Shown here one piece after another: positions 1 through 8,014 of a DNA stretch of 64,000 nt. The DNA is from Gemmobacter lutimaris (lineage in GTDB: Bacteria; Pseudomonadota; Alphaproteobacteria; Rhodobacterales; Rhodobacteraceae). The position numbers were made by a program, and so were the translations under genes. The first letter of the stretch is position 1. The number at the start of each line of letters is the position of its first letter. Where the stretch lies: the NCBI RefSeq assembly GCF_003570715.1, contig NZ_QXXQ01000002.1, positions 434,001-498,000 on the forward strand. The letters are read 5' to 3'. The notes below the pieces were generated by a model. The model was not told the origin of the DNA and searched no databases. It saw only the letters and a list, made by a program, of their open reading frames with translations.

Positions 1-951
1 GCGGCCAAGGTCGTTCAGCCGGTCCCAGGCCTCGTCGCTGAAGGGCTTGGTGATGCGCGGGTGTTCCGCCACCCGCCGCACCTGCATGTCGAAGTCAAAC
101 GTCACCTCGGGCGTGCCCAGAGCCGAGAACCCGCCCGAGATCGGCGCCGCATTGCGGTAATGCGGGGTGGCGGCCAGCGGAATATGGCTTTCGCCGGTCA
201 ACAGGCCGCTCGTCGGGTCCAGCCCGATCCAGCCCGCGCCGGGGATATAGACCTCGACCCAGGCATGCAGATCGGTGAAATCGACCTCGGTCCCCGATGG
301 GCCATCGAGCGATTTCACATCCGGTGCCAGCTGGATCAGATAGCCGGATACAAAGCGCGCGGCGAACCCCAGATGGCGCAGCGCCTGCACCAGCAGCCAG
401 CTTGAATCGCGGCAGGAGCCGGATTTGACATGCAGCGTCTCCTCCGGCGTCTGCACGCCCGGTTCCATGCGGATGGTGTAGTTGACGACGCCGCTCACCT
501 GTGCGTTCAGCGCCACCAGAAAATCGGTGGTCCGCGCCTTGTCACGCGGGACGGTTGCCAGAAACGCCTCCAGCAGTGGGCCAGCGGGTTCGGGCGTGCG
601 GTAGATCACCAGATCGTCGGCCAGATCGCGCGGATATTCGAAGGGCCAGAACTCGGCACTGTCCTCCACGAAGAAATCGAAGGGGTTATAGACCGACATG
701 TCGGCGACCAGATCGACCTCGATGCGGAACTCGGTTACCGGCTCGGGAAAGACGAAGCGCGCCAGCCAGTTGCCATAGGGATCCTGCTGGTGGTTCACGA
801 AATGCCCGCCGGGCGAGATCTTGAGGCTATGTGACAGCACCTTGGTGCGCGACTGCGGCGCCGGGCGCAGGCGGATGATTTGCGGGCCCAGCGTGACCGG
901 GCGGTCGTATTTGTAATGGGTCAGATGGTGAATGCTGGCATGAATCGCCAT
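1..951 (-). CDS. transglutaminase-like protein, N-terminal part (cut by window edge)
   Basis: The reading frame starts at ATG 951 and stays open to position 1, giving the first 317 residues. It begins [18 protein letters not shown], the typical start of bacterial transglutaminase-like proteins with a beta-sandwich N-terminal domain. The catalytic triad is visible: Cys180 in SGSCRDSSW, His229 in DLHAWVEV and Asp245 in WIGLDPTSG. After the core the sequence runs on as [20 protein letters not shown], which fits the long (about 1100 residue) form carrying a C-terminal DUF2126 domain rather than the short form of about 290 residues. That part is outside the window, so the long form is an inference. 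The substrate is unknown; these proteins are probably cytoplasmic proteases or amidases. Confidence 0.9.
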   Translation of the reverse strand, partial: MAIHASIHHLTHYKYDRPVTLGPQIIRLRPAPQSRTKVLSHSLKISPGGHFVNHQQDPYGNWLARFVFPEPVTEFRIEVDLVADMSVYNPFDFFVEDSAEFWPFEYPRDLADDLVIYRTPEPAGPLLEAFLATVPRDKARTTDFLVALNAQVSGVVNYTIRMEPGVQTPEETLHVKSGSCRDSSWLLVQALRHLGFAARFVSGYLIQLAPDVKSLDGPSGTEVDFTDLHAWVEVYIPGAGWIGLDPTSGLLTGESHIPLAATPHYRNAAPISGGFSALGTPEVTFDFDMQVRRVAEHPRITKPFSDEAWDRLNDLGR

Positions 952-1053
952 GAAAGGCCCCCGTTCGTCGCGTTTGCCCCCAACCTAACGCGGCGCCATC
1001 CGGGGGCGAGGGGCTGGCCCCATCCTGCAAGCTTTCGCGGCAATGTCACGCAA

Positions 1054-1079
1054 AAGCGCCGCCTTGTTGGGCGGCGCTT
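1054..1079 (-). terminator. intrinsic terminator after the thiE-like gene
   Basis: A perfect 10-bp GC-rich stem (1054-1063 with 1070-1079) has a 6-nt loop. Read on the minus strand it is followed by a short T-run. It lies 27 bp beyond the stop of the minus-strand thiE-like gene and separates it from the transglutaminase gene. Confidence 0.75.
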
Positions 1080-1105
1080 GCGCATGTGCCTGAATTTTGG
1101 GCAGG

Positions 1106-1726
1106 TCAGCCCAGCGGGGCCAGCAGCGATTTCAGCGCCGCCGCCGCATCCGGGGCTTTCCAGATTTCCTCGCCCACGCCGAAGAAATCAGTCACCGGGC
1201 CGAACTGTGCCACAAGTTCGGCGGTCAGCGCGCCTTCGGCCACTACCGGCACCTCGATCATCTCGGACCACCACTGGAACAGGTCGAAGTCCGCGCGGCT
1301 GCCATCGCCCAGAGGTGTTTCGCCTACCGGACCGAAGCCAACGTAATCCGCCCCGGCCTCGGCCGCGCTGATGCCCTCGTGCCGGGTCGTGCCGCAGAAG
1401 GCGCCGATGATGGCATCGTCGCCCAGATCCTTGCGCAGTTTCCGCACGTTGCGTGACCCGTCGGTCAGATGGACCCCGTCGAGTCCCAGCCGCTCGACCA
1501 GCAGCACATGGTTCTCGATCACCAGCGCCACGTCGCGCGCATGGGCCACTTCGCGCAGCGCATCCGCTGCCCGCGCCACCCGGTCCTCGTCGCGCGTGGC
1601 CAGCGCAAGGCGCACACAGGCCACTTCCTCGGCATCCAGCACTGCGGCCAGCCGGTCGGGGAAGATGTCGAGGTCAAACTCGGGCGGAGTGACAAGGTAA
1701 AGCTGCGGGCGGTCGGCGTCGGACAT
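1106..1726 (-). CDS. ThiE-like TIM-barrel protein (thiamine phosphate synthase family, divergent)
   Basis: This 206-residue protein starts at ATG 1726 (MSDADRPQLYLVTPPEF). The fold is recognisable from GLDGVHLTDGSRNVRK and AGADYVGFGPV, which match the phosphate-binding loops of thiamine phosphate synthase. The family's QxRxK motif after strand 2, which binds the pyrophosphate substrate, is replaced by VRLALATRDED, and the usual C-terminal GGI loop reads AEGALTAEL. The fold is well supported. Real thiamine phosphate synthase activity is doubtful, and no other thiamine gene is adjacent. A 3' terminator follows. Confidence 0.75.
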   Translation of the reverse strand: MSDADRPQLYLVTPPEFDLDIFPDRLAAVLDAEEVACVRLALATRDEDRVARAADALREVAHARDVALVIENHVLLVERLGLDGVHLTDGSRNVRKLRKDLGDDAIIGAFCGTTRHEGISAAEAGADYVGFGPVGETPLGDGSRADFDLFQWWSEMIEVPVVAEGALTAELVAQFGPVTDFFGVGEEIWKAPDAAAALKSLLAPLG

Positions 1727-1806
1727 GGGATCACTCGGCTGGGGTTTCCCGCGCTTTAACGGTTTTTTGCGCGATTGGAAATGCTGCGCTTTGCGGCACG
1801 CGGCGC

Positions 1807-1948
1807 GGGGGCTGCCTGCCCCCGTCTCCTGCGGAGACTCCCCCGGGGATATTTGAGGACAGAAAATGACAGGAAGCACCCGCACCATTTTCTGTCGACA
1901 AATATCCTCGGGGGGAGGCCGAAGGCCGTGGGGGGCAGACAGCCCCCC
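1807..1948. repeat. long interrupted inverted repeat filling the gap between thiE-like and trmJ
   Basis: The 307-bp gap 1727-2033 carries a large palindrome. The inner arms 1841-1868 and 1886-1914 (GGATATTTGAGGACAGAAAA and its near reverse complement) flank a 17-nt loop. Outside them a second complementary pair lies at 1807-1823 and about 1930-1948 (GGGGGCTGCCTGCCCCC against its near complement). The transcript could fold into one very long hairpin. It has no coding potential that I can support and resembles the dispersed hairpin repeats common in Rhodobacterales. Confidence 0.8.
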
Positions 1949-2033
1949 GGCGACGCCACTCCGGGGCGCGAGGCTTGTTTTGCGGGCTGCAACCGCGTAA
2001 GCGGCGCGCGACGATCCAGATGCGAGGCCCCCA

Positions 2034-2807
2034 ATGACCGATCCCGTTCTCATCCTCGTGCGGCCCCAGATGGGCGAGAACATCGGCGCGGCGGCGCGGG
2101 CGATGCTGAACTTCGGGCTGACGCGGATGCGCATTGTCGGGCCACGCGACGGCTGGCCGAACCCGAAGGCCGTAGCCATGGCCAGCGGCGCGGGGCGGGT
2201 GCTGGACAATGCGGGGCTGTTCGCCGATCTGCCCGCCGCCATTGCCGATTGCGATTTCGTCTTTGCCACGACCGCGCGGGGGCGCGAATTGACGAAGCCG
2301 GTGATGACGCCGGAACGCGCGATGGAATATGCCCGCGCGCTCAGCGCCGAGGGCAAGCGTGTCGGCATCCTGTTTGGCCCCGAACGCGCCGGGCTGGAGA
2401 ATGAGGATGTCGTGCTGGCCAATGCCATCGTCACGGTGCCGGTGAACCCCGAGTTTCCCTCGCTCAACCTCGGGCAATGCGTGCTGCTGATGGGCTATGA
2501 ATGGGCGCGGCAGACCCAGGAGACTGCGCCCGAGGTGATGAATTTCGCGCGCACCGAATTTGCCGGCCAGCAAGAGATCGAGGCACTGGCCAATCACTTC
2601 GAGGACCGGCTGGAGGCGGCGGGCTTCTTCTTCCCGGCGACCAAGGCGCCGGGGATGAAAGTCTCGCTGCGCAACCTGTGGTCGCGGCTGCCGCTGACCT
2701 CGGCCGAGGTGCGCACCTTCCACGGCATGCTGCGCCAGATCGCCTTCAAGCTGGGGCAAAGCAAGTATGATCCCGGCGCGGGAGGTGGCGAAGACGGCAA
2801 GGGTTGA
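2034..2807 (+). CDS. trmJ: tRNA (cytidine/uridine-32-2'-O)-methyltransferase TrmJ
   Basis: This 257-residue SPOUT-class enzyme methylates ribose 2'-O at position 32 of tRNA using SAM. All three SpoU motifs are present: NIGAAARAMLNFG near residue 16, GILFGPERAGLEN near 115, and VPVNPEFPSLNLGQCV near 137, which forms the trefoil-knot SAM site. Length matches the family (about 245-260). The C-terminal extension after residue 160 is the usual helical tail. It starts at ATG 2034, is transcribed alone toward ctaA, and ends 60 bp before it. Another SpoU paralogue is possible but TrmJ is the best fit. Confidence 0.9.
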   Translation: MTDPVLILVRPQMGENIGAAARAMLNFGLTRMRIVGPRDGWPNPKAVAMASGAGRVLDNAGLFADLPAAIADCDFVFATTARGRELTKPVMTPERAMEYARALSAEGKRVGILFGPERAGLENEDVVLANAIVTVPVNPEFPSLNLGQCVLLMGYEWARQTQETAPEVMNFARTEFAGQQEIEALANHFEDRLEAAGFFFPATKAPGMKVSLRNLWSRLPLTSAEVRTFHGMLRQIAFKLGQSKYDPGAGGGEDGKG

Positions 2808-2867
2808 GCGGGTCTTGCCGATCCCAGGACGCGGGCCTAGTCTCCGCCGCAAGTGAAGGAGGCCCGC

Positions 2868-4022
2868 ATGGCGCAGAAACGCAGCATTTTCGAGGAGGTC
2901 GGCAGCGACACCAAGGCCGCCCCGGCGGCGCAACCGGGTCTGATCGACCGCGGCCATGGTGGCGCGCGCGGCGCAATCCGGCTGTGGCTCGTGCTGATCT
3001 TCCTGCTGGTCGCGGCGATGATCATCGTCGGCGGGCTGACCCGGCTGACCGATTCCGGCCTGTCGATCACCGAATGGAAGCCGATCCACGGCGCCATCCC
3101 GCCGCTGAGCGATTCAGACTGGGCCGAGGAATTCGCCAAATATCAGCAAAGCCCTGAATACAAGCTTCAGAACAGCGGCATGGACCTTGCGGCGTTCAAG
3201 ACGATCTTCTGGTGGGAATGGGGTCACCGGCAGCTTGGCCGGGTGATCGGCCTTGTCTGGGCGCTGGGCTTCGCGGGCTTTCTGGCTGCGCGCAAGATCC
3301 CGGCAGGCTGGACCGGTCGCCTGCTGGGCCTTGGTGCGCTGGGCGGGCTGCAAGGCGCGATCGGCTGGTGGATGGTGTCGTCCGGTCTGCAAGGCGAAAT
3401 GGTCGATGTGGCCTCTTACCGGCTGGCCACGCATCTGGGCATCGCCTTCGTCATCCTTGGCCTGATCGCCTGGTATGTGCTGTTGCTGGGCCGGACCGAG
3501 GCGCAGTTGCTGCAAGCCCGGCGCGGGCGCGAGGCGCGTCTGTTTGGCCTGTCCACCGGGCTGATGCATTTCGCCTTCCTGCAAATCCTGCTGGGCGCGC
3601 TGGTCGCGGGCATCGACGCGGGCCGCGCCTTCCCGACCTGGCCCGACATGAATGGCCAGTTCTTCCCCGCCGATGCCTTCTATGTGCCCGGACGGCCGCT
3701 TTGGGCGGCGTTCTTTGAAAATCCGGGGCTGGTGCAGTTCAATCACCGCATAGCGGGGTATCTGCTGTTCGCCTTCGGGATCGTCGCTTTCCTGAAAGGC
3801 CGCAAATCCGCCTATGGCGTCACGCGCACGGCGTTTCTTGCGGTGCTCTGCGTGATGATCCTGCAAGTCACGCTGGGCATCGTCACGGCCCTGACCGCCG
3901 CGCATCTGCATGTGGCCATCACCCATCAGATCGGCGCAATCCTGCTGTGGGTGCTGATCATTCGCGCCCGCTATTTCAGCCAGTACCCGGTGGCCGGGTC
4001 GATCCGCAAAGGAACCCAGTGA
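2868..4022 (+). CDS. ctaA: heme A synthase (CtaA/COX15 family)
   Basis: This 384-residue integral membrane enzyme oxidises the C8 methyl of heme O to make heme A for aa3-type cytochrome oxidase. The start is set by AAGGAGG at 2856-2862, 6 nt before ATG 2868; a GTG at 2853 is less likely. Eight hydrophobic segments are apparent. The four conserved heme-liganding histidines sit in GHRQLGRVIG (His120), ATHLGIAF, QFNHRIAGYL and ITHQIGAIL. The signature TRLTDSGLSITEWKP follows the first membrane helix. The stop overlaps the next start (TGATG), so it is probably co-transcribed with the M32 peptidase. It agrees with the aa3 oxidase subunit encoded at 25059. Confidence 0.95.
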   Translation: MAQKRSIFEEVGSDTKAAPAAQPGLIDRGHGGARGAIRLWLVLIFLLVAAMIIVGGLTRLTDSGLSITEWKPIHGAIPPLSDSDWAEEFAKYQQSPEYKLQNSGMDLAAFKTIFWWEWGHRQLGRVIGLVWALGFAGFLAARKIPAGWTGRLLGLGALGGLQGAIGWWMVSSGLQGEMVDVASYRLATHLGIAFVILGLIAWYVLLLGRTEAQLLQARRGREARLFGLSTGLMHFAFLQILLGALVAGIDAGRAFPTWPDMNGQFFPADAFYVPGRPLWAAFFENPGLVQFNHRIAGYLLFAFGIVAFLKGRKSAYGVTRTAFLAVLCVMILQVTLGIVTALTAAHLHVAITHQIGAILLWVLIIRARYFSQYPVAGSIRKGTQ

Positions 4023-5491
4023 TGAGTGCTTACGATGACCTGATGGCCTTCCAGCGTGAGACCGAGGCGCTGGGCCAGATTGCCGGACGTTTGGGCTGGG
4101 ATCAGGAAACCATGATGCCGCGCGGTGCCGCCGAACAGCGCGGCGAAGAGATGTCGGCCATCGAGGGCGTGCTGCACGCCCGCCGCACCGATCCGCGCAT
4201 CGCCGAATGGCTGGAAGATGCCCGCCCTGCCGATCCGGTGGCTGCCGCACAACTGCGGCTGATCCGCCGCAGCCATGAACGTGCAACGAAGATCCCGGCG
4301 GCGCTGGCGCAGCGGCTGGCCCGCGTGACCTCGACCGCGCAGGGCATCTGGGCCGAGGCGCGCGCCGCCGACAAGGTGGCCGATTTCCTGCCGACGCTGG
4401 CCGAGGTCATCGCGCTGAAACGCGAGGAGGCGGCGGCGCTGGCCGGCGACGGCGATCTTTATGACGCGCTGATGGATGATTACGAACCCGGTGCCACGGC
4501 GGCGGTGATCGGCGGCATGTTCGACCGCATGCGCCCGCGTCTGGTGCGGCTGCGCGCGGCGGTGCTGGCCGCCGCCCCGGTGCCGAAACTGGATCATCAC
4601 TTCGGCGAACAGGCGCAACTGCGCTTTGCACGCGATCTGGCCACGACCTTCGGCTATGATTTCACGCGCGGGCGGCTGGATCTGGCGGTGCATCCGTTCA
4701 GCTCGGGCTCCGGCAATGATGCACGGATCACCACGCGGGTGGTGGAGACCGACCCGTTCAACTGCTTCTATTCCACCATCCACGAGGTCGGCCACGCCTG
4801 TTATGAACTGGGCATCGACCAGGATTACCTGCTGACGCCGCTGGGCAATGGCGTGTCGATGGGCGTCCATGAAAGCCAGAGCCGGATCTACGAAAACCAG
4901 ATCGGCCGCAGCCCCGCCTTTACCGGCTGGATGTTCCGGCAGATGCTGGACCGTTTCGGCGATTTCGGGGTCAGCGGCCCCGAGGAGTTCGCCCGTATCG
5001 TGAACCGCGTGCAGCCGGGCTTCATCCGCACCGAAGCGGATGAGGTGCATTACAACCTGCATGTGATGATGCGCTTCGATCTGGAACGCGCGCTGATCCG
5101 CGGCGATTTGGCGGTCGAGGATCTGGAAGCCGCCTGGAATGACCGCTTCGCCGCCGATTTCGGCGTGGCGGTGGACCGGCCGTCGCACGGGCTCTTGCAG
5201 GATGTGCACTGGTCCTGCGGGCTGTTCGGCTATTTCCCGACCTATACGCTGGGTAATGTCTATGCCGGTTGCCTGCATCTGGCGCTGCGCGAGGCGGTGC
5301 CGGGGCTGGACGACCAGCTTGCGCGCGGCGATACCTCGGCTGCGACCGGCTGGCTGCGCGAGAATGTGCAACGCCATGGCGGGCTTTACGAGCCGCGTGA
5401 GGTGATCACGCTGGCCTGTGGCGAGGCCCCGACGGAAGAGCCGCTGCTCGATTACCTCGACGCGAAATTCGGTGCGCTTTACGGGCTCTGA
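4022..5491 (+). CDS. carboxypeptidase Taq, M32 metallopeptidase
   Basis: This is a 489-residue cytoplasmic zinc carboxypeptidase of family M32 (Pfu/Taq carboxypeptidase type, usually 490-510 residues). The zinc motif HEVGH is at residues 254-258 (TIHEVGHACYELG). Further family blocks are GVHESQSRIYENQIGRS and the C-terminal HWSCGLFGYFPTYTLGN. It starts at ATG 4022, overlapping the ctaA stop by one base, and ends one base before the start of the MFS gene, so ctaA, this gene and the transporter look like one transcript. It removes C-terminal residues from peptides; the physiological substrate is not evident. Confidence 0.93.
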   Translation: MSAYDDLMAFQRETEALGQIAGRLGWDQETMMPRGAAEQRGEEMSAIEGVLHARRTDPRIAEWLEDARPADPVAAAQLRLIRRSHERATKIPAALAQRLARVTSTAQGIWAEARAADKVADFLPTLAEVIALKREEAAALAGDGDLYDALMDDYEPGATAAVIGGMFDRMRPRLVRLRAAVLAAAPVPKLDHHFGEQAQLRFARDLATTFGYDFTRGRLDLAVHPFSSGSGNDARITTRVVETDPFNCFYSTIHEVGHACYELGIDQDYLLTPLGNGVSMGVHESQSRIYENQIGRSPAFTGWMFRQMLDRFGDFGVSGPEEFARIVNRVQPGFIRTEADEVHYNLHVMMRFDLERALIRGDLAVEDLEAAWNDRFAADFGVAVDRPSHGLLQDVHWSCGLFGYFPTYTLGNVYAGCLHLALREAVPGLDDQLARGDTSAATGWLRENVQRHGGLYEPREVITLACGEAPTEEPLLDYLDAKFGALYGL

Positions 5492-5492
5492 C

Positions 5493-6674
5493 ATGCGCGG
5501 CGAAGGGGCGGCGGTCTGGGGGCTGGCGCTGGGGCAGACCCTGATCTATGCGGGGCTCTACTACGGTTTCGCCGCCCTGCTGCCCGACCTGCTGGTCGCA
5601 ACGGGCTGGAGCAAGCAAATGCTCGCCGCCGGGCCGACGCTCGCCTTTCTGGTGACTGCGGTGCTGACCCCTTTCACCGGGCGGCTGGTGGACCGGGGGC
5701 TGGGCGGCGAAATGCTGATCCTGCTGCCAATCCTGGGTGCGCTGGGACTGGCCGGTGCCGGGTTCGCAGGCACGCCCGCCTTGTGGCTTGTCGGCTGGGC
5801 GGTGGTCGGGCTCGCGCAGGCAGGCAGCCTTTATGACACCTGCTTTGCCTTCATCACCCGCCGTCTTGGCGAAGGCGCCCGTATCGCCATCACCCGCGTC
5901 ACGCTGGTCGCGGGCTTCGCCTCGACCCTTGCCTTTCCGCTGGGCCACTGGCTGGGGGCGCAATTCGGCGGCCGGGGCGGGCTGGCGGCATTGGCGCTGG
6001 TGGTTGCCATCGGGGCGGTGCCGGTAAACCTCTGGGCGGTGCGGCGGCTCCGTCGGCTGGAGCGCGCCGGAACGCCGCGCCGCGCGCCAACCGAGCCGGG
6101 CCTGCTGGCGGCCGCGCTGCGCCGTCCGCTGTTCTGGCTGATCGCGGTGCTGTTCGGCGTGACCATGCTGAACCATGGCATGCTGATCACTTATGCACTG
6201 GTGCTTTTCGCGGATCGCGGCGCGGCTGCCGGAACGGCCGTTCTGGCCGCAAGCTGCATCGGGCCGAGCCAGGTTGCGGGGCGGCTGATCCTGATGCTGA
6301 ACGAGGCACGCATCGGCAACCTGGGCGCCATGCGTGCCTCTCTGGGGGCAATCGTGCTGGCGACGGGGGCGCTGTGGCTCGCGGGGGCGGCGCCCGGCCT
6401 GATCTTTGCCTTCGCGCTTTTGCAAGGCGCCGGGATCGGGCTGACCTCGATCCTGCGGCCGGTGCTGCTGGCGGAAAAGCTCGGCCGGCGCGGCTTCGGT
6501 GTGATCTCCGGGGCGGCTGCGGTGGCCCCGATCCTTGCTATCGCAGCCGCGCCCACAGCCGGGGCCGTCTTACTGAGCCTTGGCGGTGTGCCTGCCCTGC
6601 TTGCGGCCAGCACGGCGCTGACCCTGATCGCGCTGAGTCTCGGGGCATTGGTCATGCGACAGCCGTCGCAGTGA
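5493..6674 (+). CDS. MFS transporter
   Basis: This 393-residue protein starts at ATG 5493, one base after the peptidase stop. It has about 12 hydrophobic segments in two halves, separated by a basic loop (VRRLRRLERAGTPRRAPTEPG near residue 190), as in the major facilitator superfamily. The N-terminal TGRLVDRG resembles the MFS motif A loop. The substrate cannot be predicted. The TGA stop at 6672-6674 is also the first triplet of a dispersed hairpin repeat (TGAGTATTT), so the repeat abuts the gene end exactly. Confidence 0.85.
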   Translation: MRGEGAAVWGLALGQTLIYAGLYYGFAALLPDLLVATGWSKQMLAAGPTLAFLVTAVLTPFTGRLVDRGLGGEMLILLPILGALGLAGAGFAGTPALWLVGWAVVGLAQAGSLYDTCFAFITRRLGEGARIAITRVTLVAGFASTLAFPLGHWLGAQFGGRGGLAALALVVAIGAVPVNLWAVRRLRRLERAGTPRRAPTEPGLLAAALRRPLFWLIAVLFGVTMLNHGMLITYALVLFADRGAAAGTAVLAASCIGPSQVAGRLILMLNEARIGNLGAMRASLGAIVLATGALWLAGAAPGLIFAFALLQGAGIGLTSILRPVLLAEKLGRRGFGVISGAAAVAPILAIAAAPTAGAVLLSLGGVPALLAASTALTLIALSLGALVMRQPSQ

Positions 6675-6802
6675 GTATTTAAGCAAGAAGCAAGAGCAAA
6701 TTGCGACAAGGGAGTGGAAAACGGCCCGCCACCGCCGCGCAGCGGTCGAGCGCCGTTCTCCATCCCGATTACGGTTGCCTTTGCTTCTTGCCCAAATACT
6801 CA
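6672..6802. repeat. nested inverted repeat between convergent genes (TGAGTATTT family)
   Basis: The left arm 6672-6700 (TGAGTATTTAAGCAAGAAGC) is complementary to the right arm 6777-6802 with two mismatches. Inside it a second pair, about 6711-6724 and 6753-6766 (GGAGTGGAAAACGG and near complement), gives a nested hairpin. It lies between the convergent MFS and dipeptidase genes and may act as a bidirectional terminator. Related arms occur at 29927, 47325 and 54935. Confidence 0.85.
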
Positions 6803-6824
6803 GATGCCGACAATGCAGCCGGGT

Positions 6825-7859
6825 TCAACCGATGGTGCGGCGCAGCAGATCCATCCAGTTCCCCCAGCACAACCGTTCGATCAGTGCGGTGCCATAGCCC
6901 GCGCGTTCCATCGCCGCGGTCAGGAGCGGCAGATCGGCAGCCGATTTCATCCAGCCGGGGATTGTCGTGCCGTCGAAATCCGATCCCAGCGCCACGCCGG
7001 TTTCGCCCAGCCGGGCGATCAGGTGGTCGAGGTGGCGGATCATCTGCTCGACCGGCATGTCGGGGTTTTTCACGCCGTCTTCCCTCAGGAAGCCCACGCC
7101 GAAATTCAGTCCGCAAAGCCCGCCGGTTTCGGCCATGGCGTCCAGTTGCCGGTCGGTCAGGTTGCGGGTTGCGGTGCACAGCGCATGTGCGGCGGAATGG
7201 GTGGACACGAGGGGTTTGCCGCTGACCTTCGCCACATCCCAGAACCCGGCCTCGTTCAGATGCGCGAGGTCCAGAAGCACACCCAGCCTGTCGCATTCGG
7301 CGACCAGCCGTTTGCCCGCATCCGTCAGGCCGGGGCCGGTATCGGGCGAGGCGGGGAAGTTGAAGGGGACGCCATGGCCGAAGATATTGTCGCGGCTCCA
7401 GACCGGGCCGAGGCTGCGCAGCCCGGCGGCATGCAGCACATGCAGTTCGTCCAGCCCGGCGCCGATACCCTCGCATCCTTCTACATGCAGGATAGCAGCG
7501 ATGGCGCCCTCGGCGCGGGCCGTCTCGATCTCGGCCACGCTGCGGCAGAGGCGGAAGGCATCGGGGTGGTTTGCGGCCATACGGATCAGGATGGCCGCCT
7601 GTTCCATGGTGATGCGATGGGCCTTGGCGGTGTCAACCGGCGGGAAGGCGCGCAATGTGGCCATCGGGTCGGGCGCGTCCTGCGGTTCCCCCGGCACCCA
7701 GATGGCGAAGAACCCGCCCGCAAAGCCGCCCGCGCGGCAGGCCGCCAGCGAAATGTCGCCCTTGCGCCCGGTAAAGAAGCTTTCGCCGGAGGTATCTCCT
7801 TCGAACCACAGGCGCGACAACAGGTCGTTATGGCCGTCGAAAATGGCGAAACGGGTCAT
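6825..7859 (-). CDS. membrane dipeptidase, M19 family (renal dipeptidase type)
   Basis: This is a 344-residue zinc-dependent dipeptidase. ATG 7859 is chosen because AAAAAGGAGCAACC precedes it; upstream in-frame codons are not family-like. The N-terminal FDGHNDLLSRLW carries the HxD metal ligands. TVLHVEG-like ILHVEGCEGIG supplies the bridging Glu, LVSTHSAAHAL the distal histidine, and VALGSDFDGTTIPGW the C-terminal aspartate. M19 enzymes cleave dipeptides, including those with a D-residue. It is divergent from a peptide ABC importer, so it probably hydrolyses imported dipeptides. No signal peptide is seen, which suggests a cytoplasmic location. Confidence 0.92.
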   Translation of the reverse strand: MTRFAIFDGHNDLLSRLWFEGDTSGESFFTGRKGDISLAACRAGGFAGGFFAIWVPGEPQDAPDPMATLRAFPPVDTAKAHRITMEQAAILIRMAANHPDAFRLCRSVAEIETARAEGAIAAILHVEGCEGIGAGLDELHVLHAAGLRSLGPVWSRDNIFGHGVPFNFPASPDTGPGLTDAGKRLVAECDRLGVLLDLAHLNEAGFWDVAKVSGKPLVSTHSAAHALCTATRNLTDRQLDAMAETGGLCGLNFGVGFLREDGVKNPDMPVEQMIRHLDHLIARLGETGVALGSDFDGTTIPGWMKSAADLPLLTAAMERAGYGTALIERLCWGNWMDLLRRTIG

Positions 7860-8014
7860 CGGTTGCTCCTTTTTCCGGCGTGCTGCGGGTCCGATCTGCC
7901 CATGTTTCAGGGCTGTTGACAAGCCCGGTGCAAAGTTGCCCAATCGGTCAGGATTTTCCGGCCGGGTTCGCCGGAATCGGCTTCATAACCAGAACAGGAA
8001 CCAGGGAGTTCACC

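Noticed and set aside
1727-2033. Gene in the gap between thiE-like and trmJ
   Set aside because: Any ORF here crosses the large palindrome and has no recognisable domain or ribosome site. The palindrome explains the sequence.
7860-8014. Full promoter of the peptide importer
   Set aside because: TTGACA at 7916-7921 is a perfect -35, but 17 bp downstream is CCCAAT, not a -10. I do not claim a promoter without mapping.
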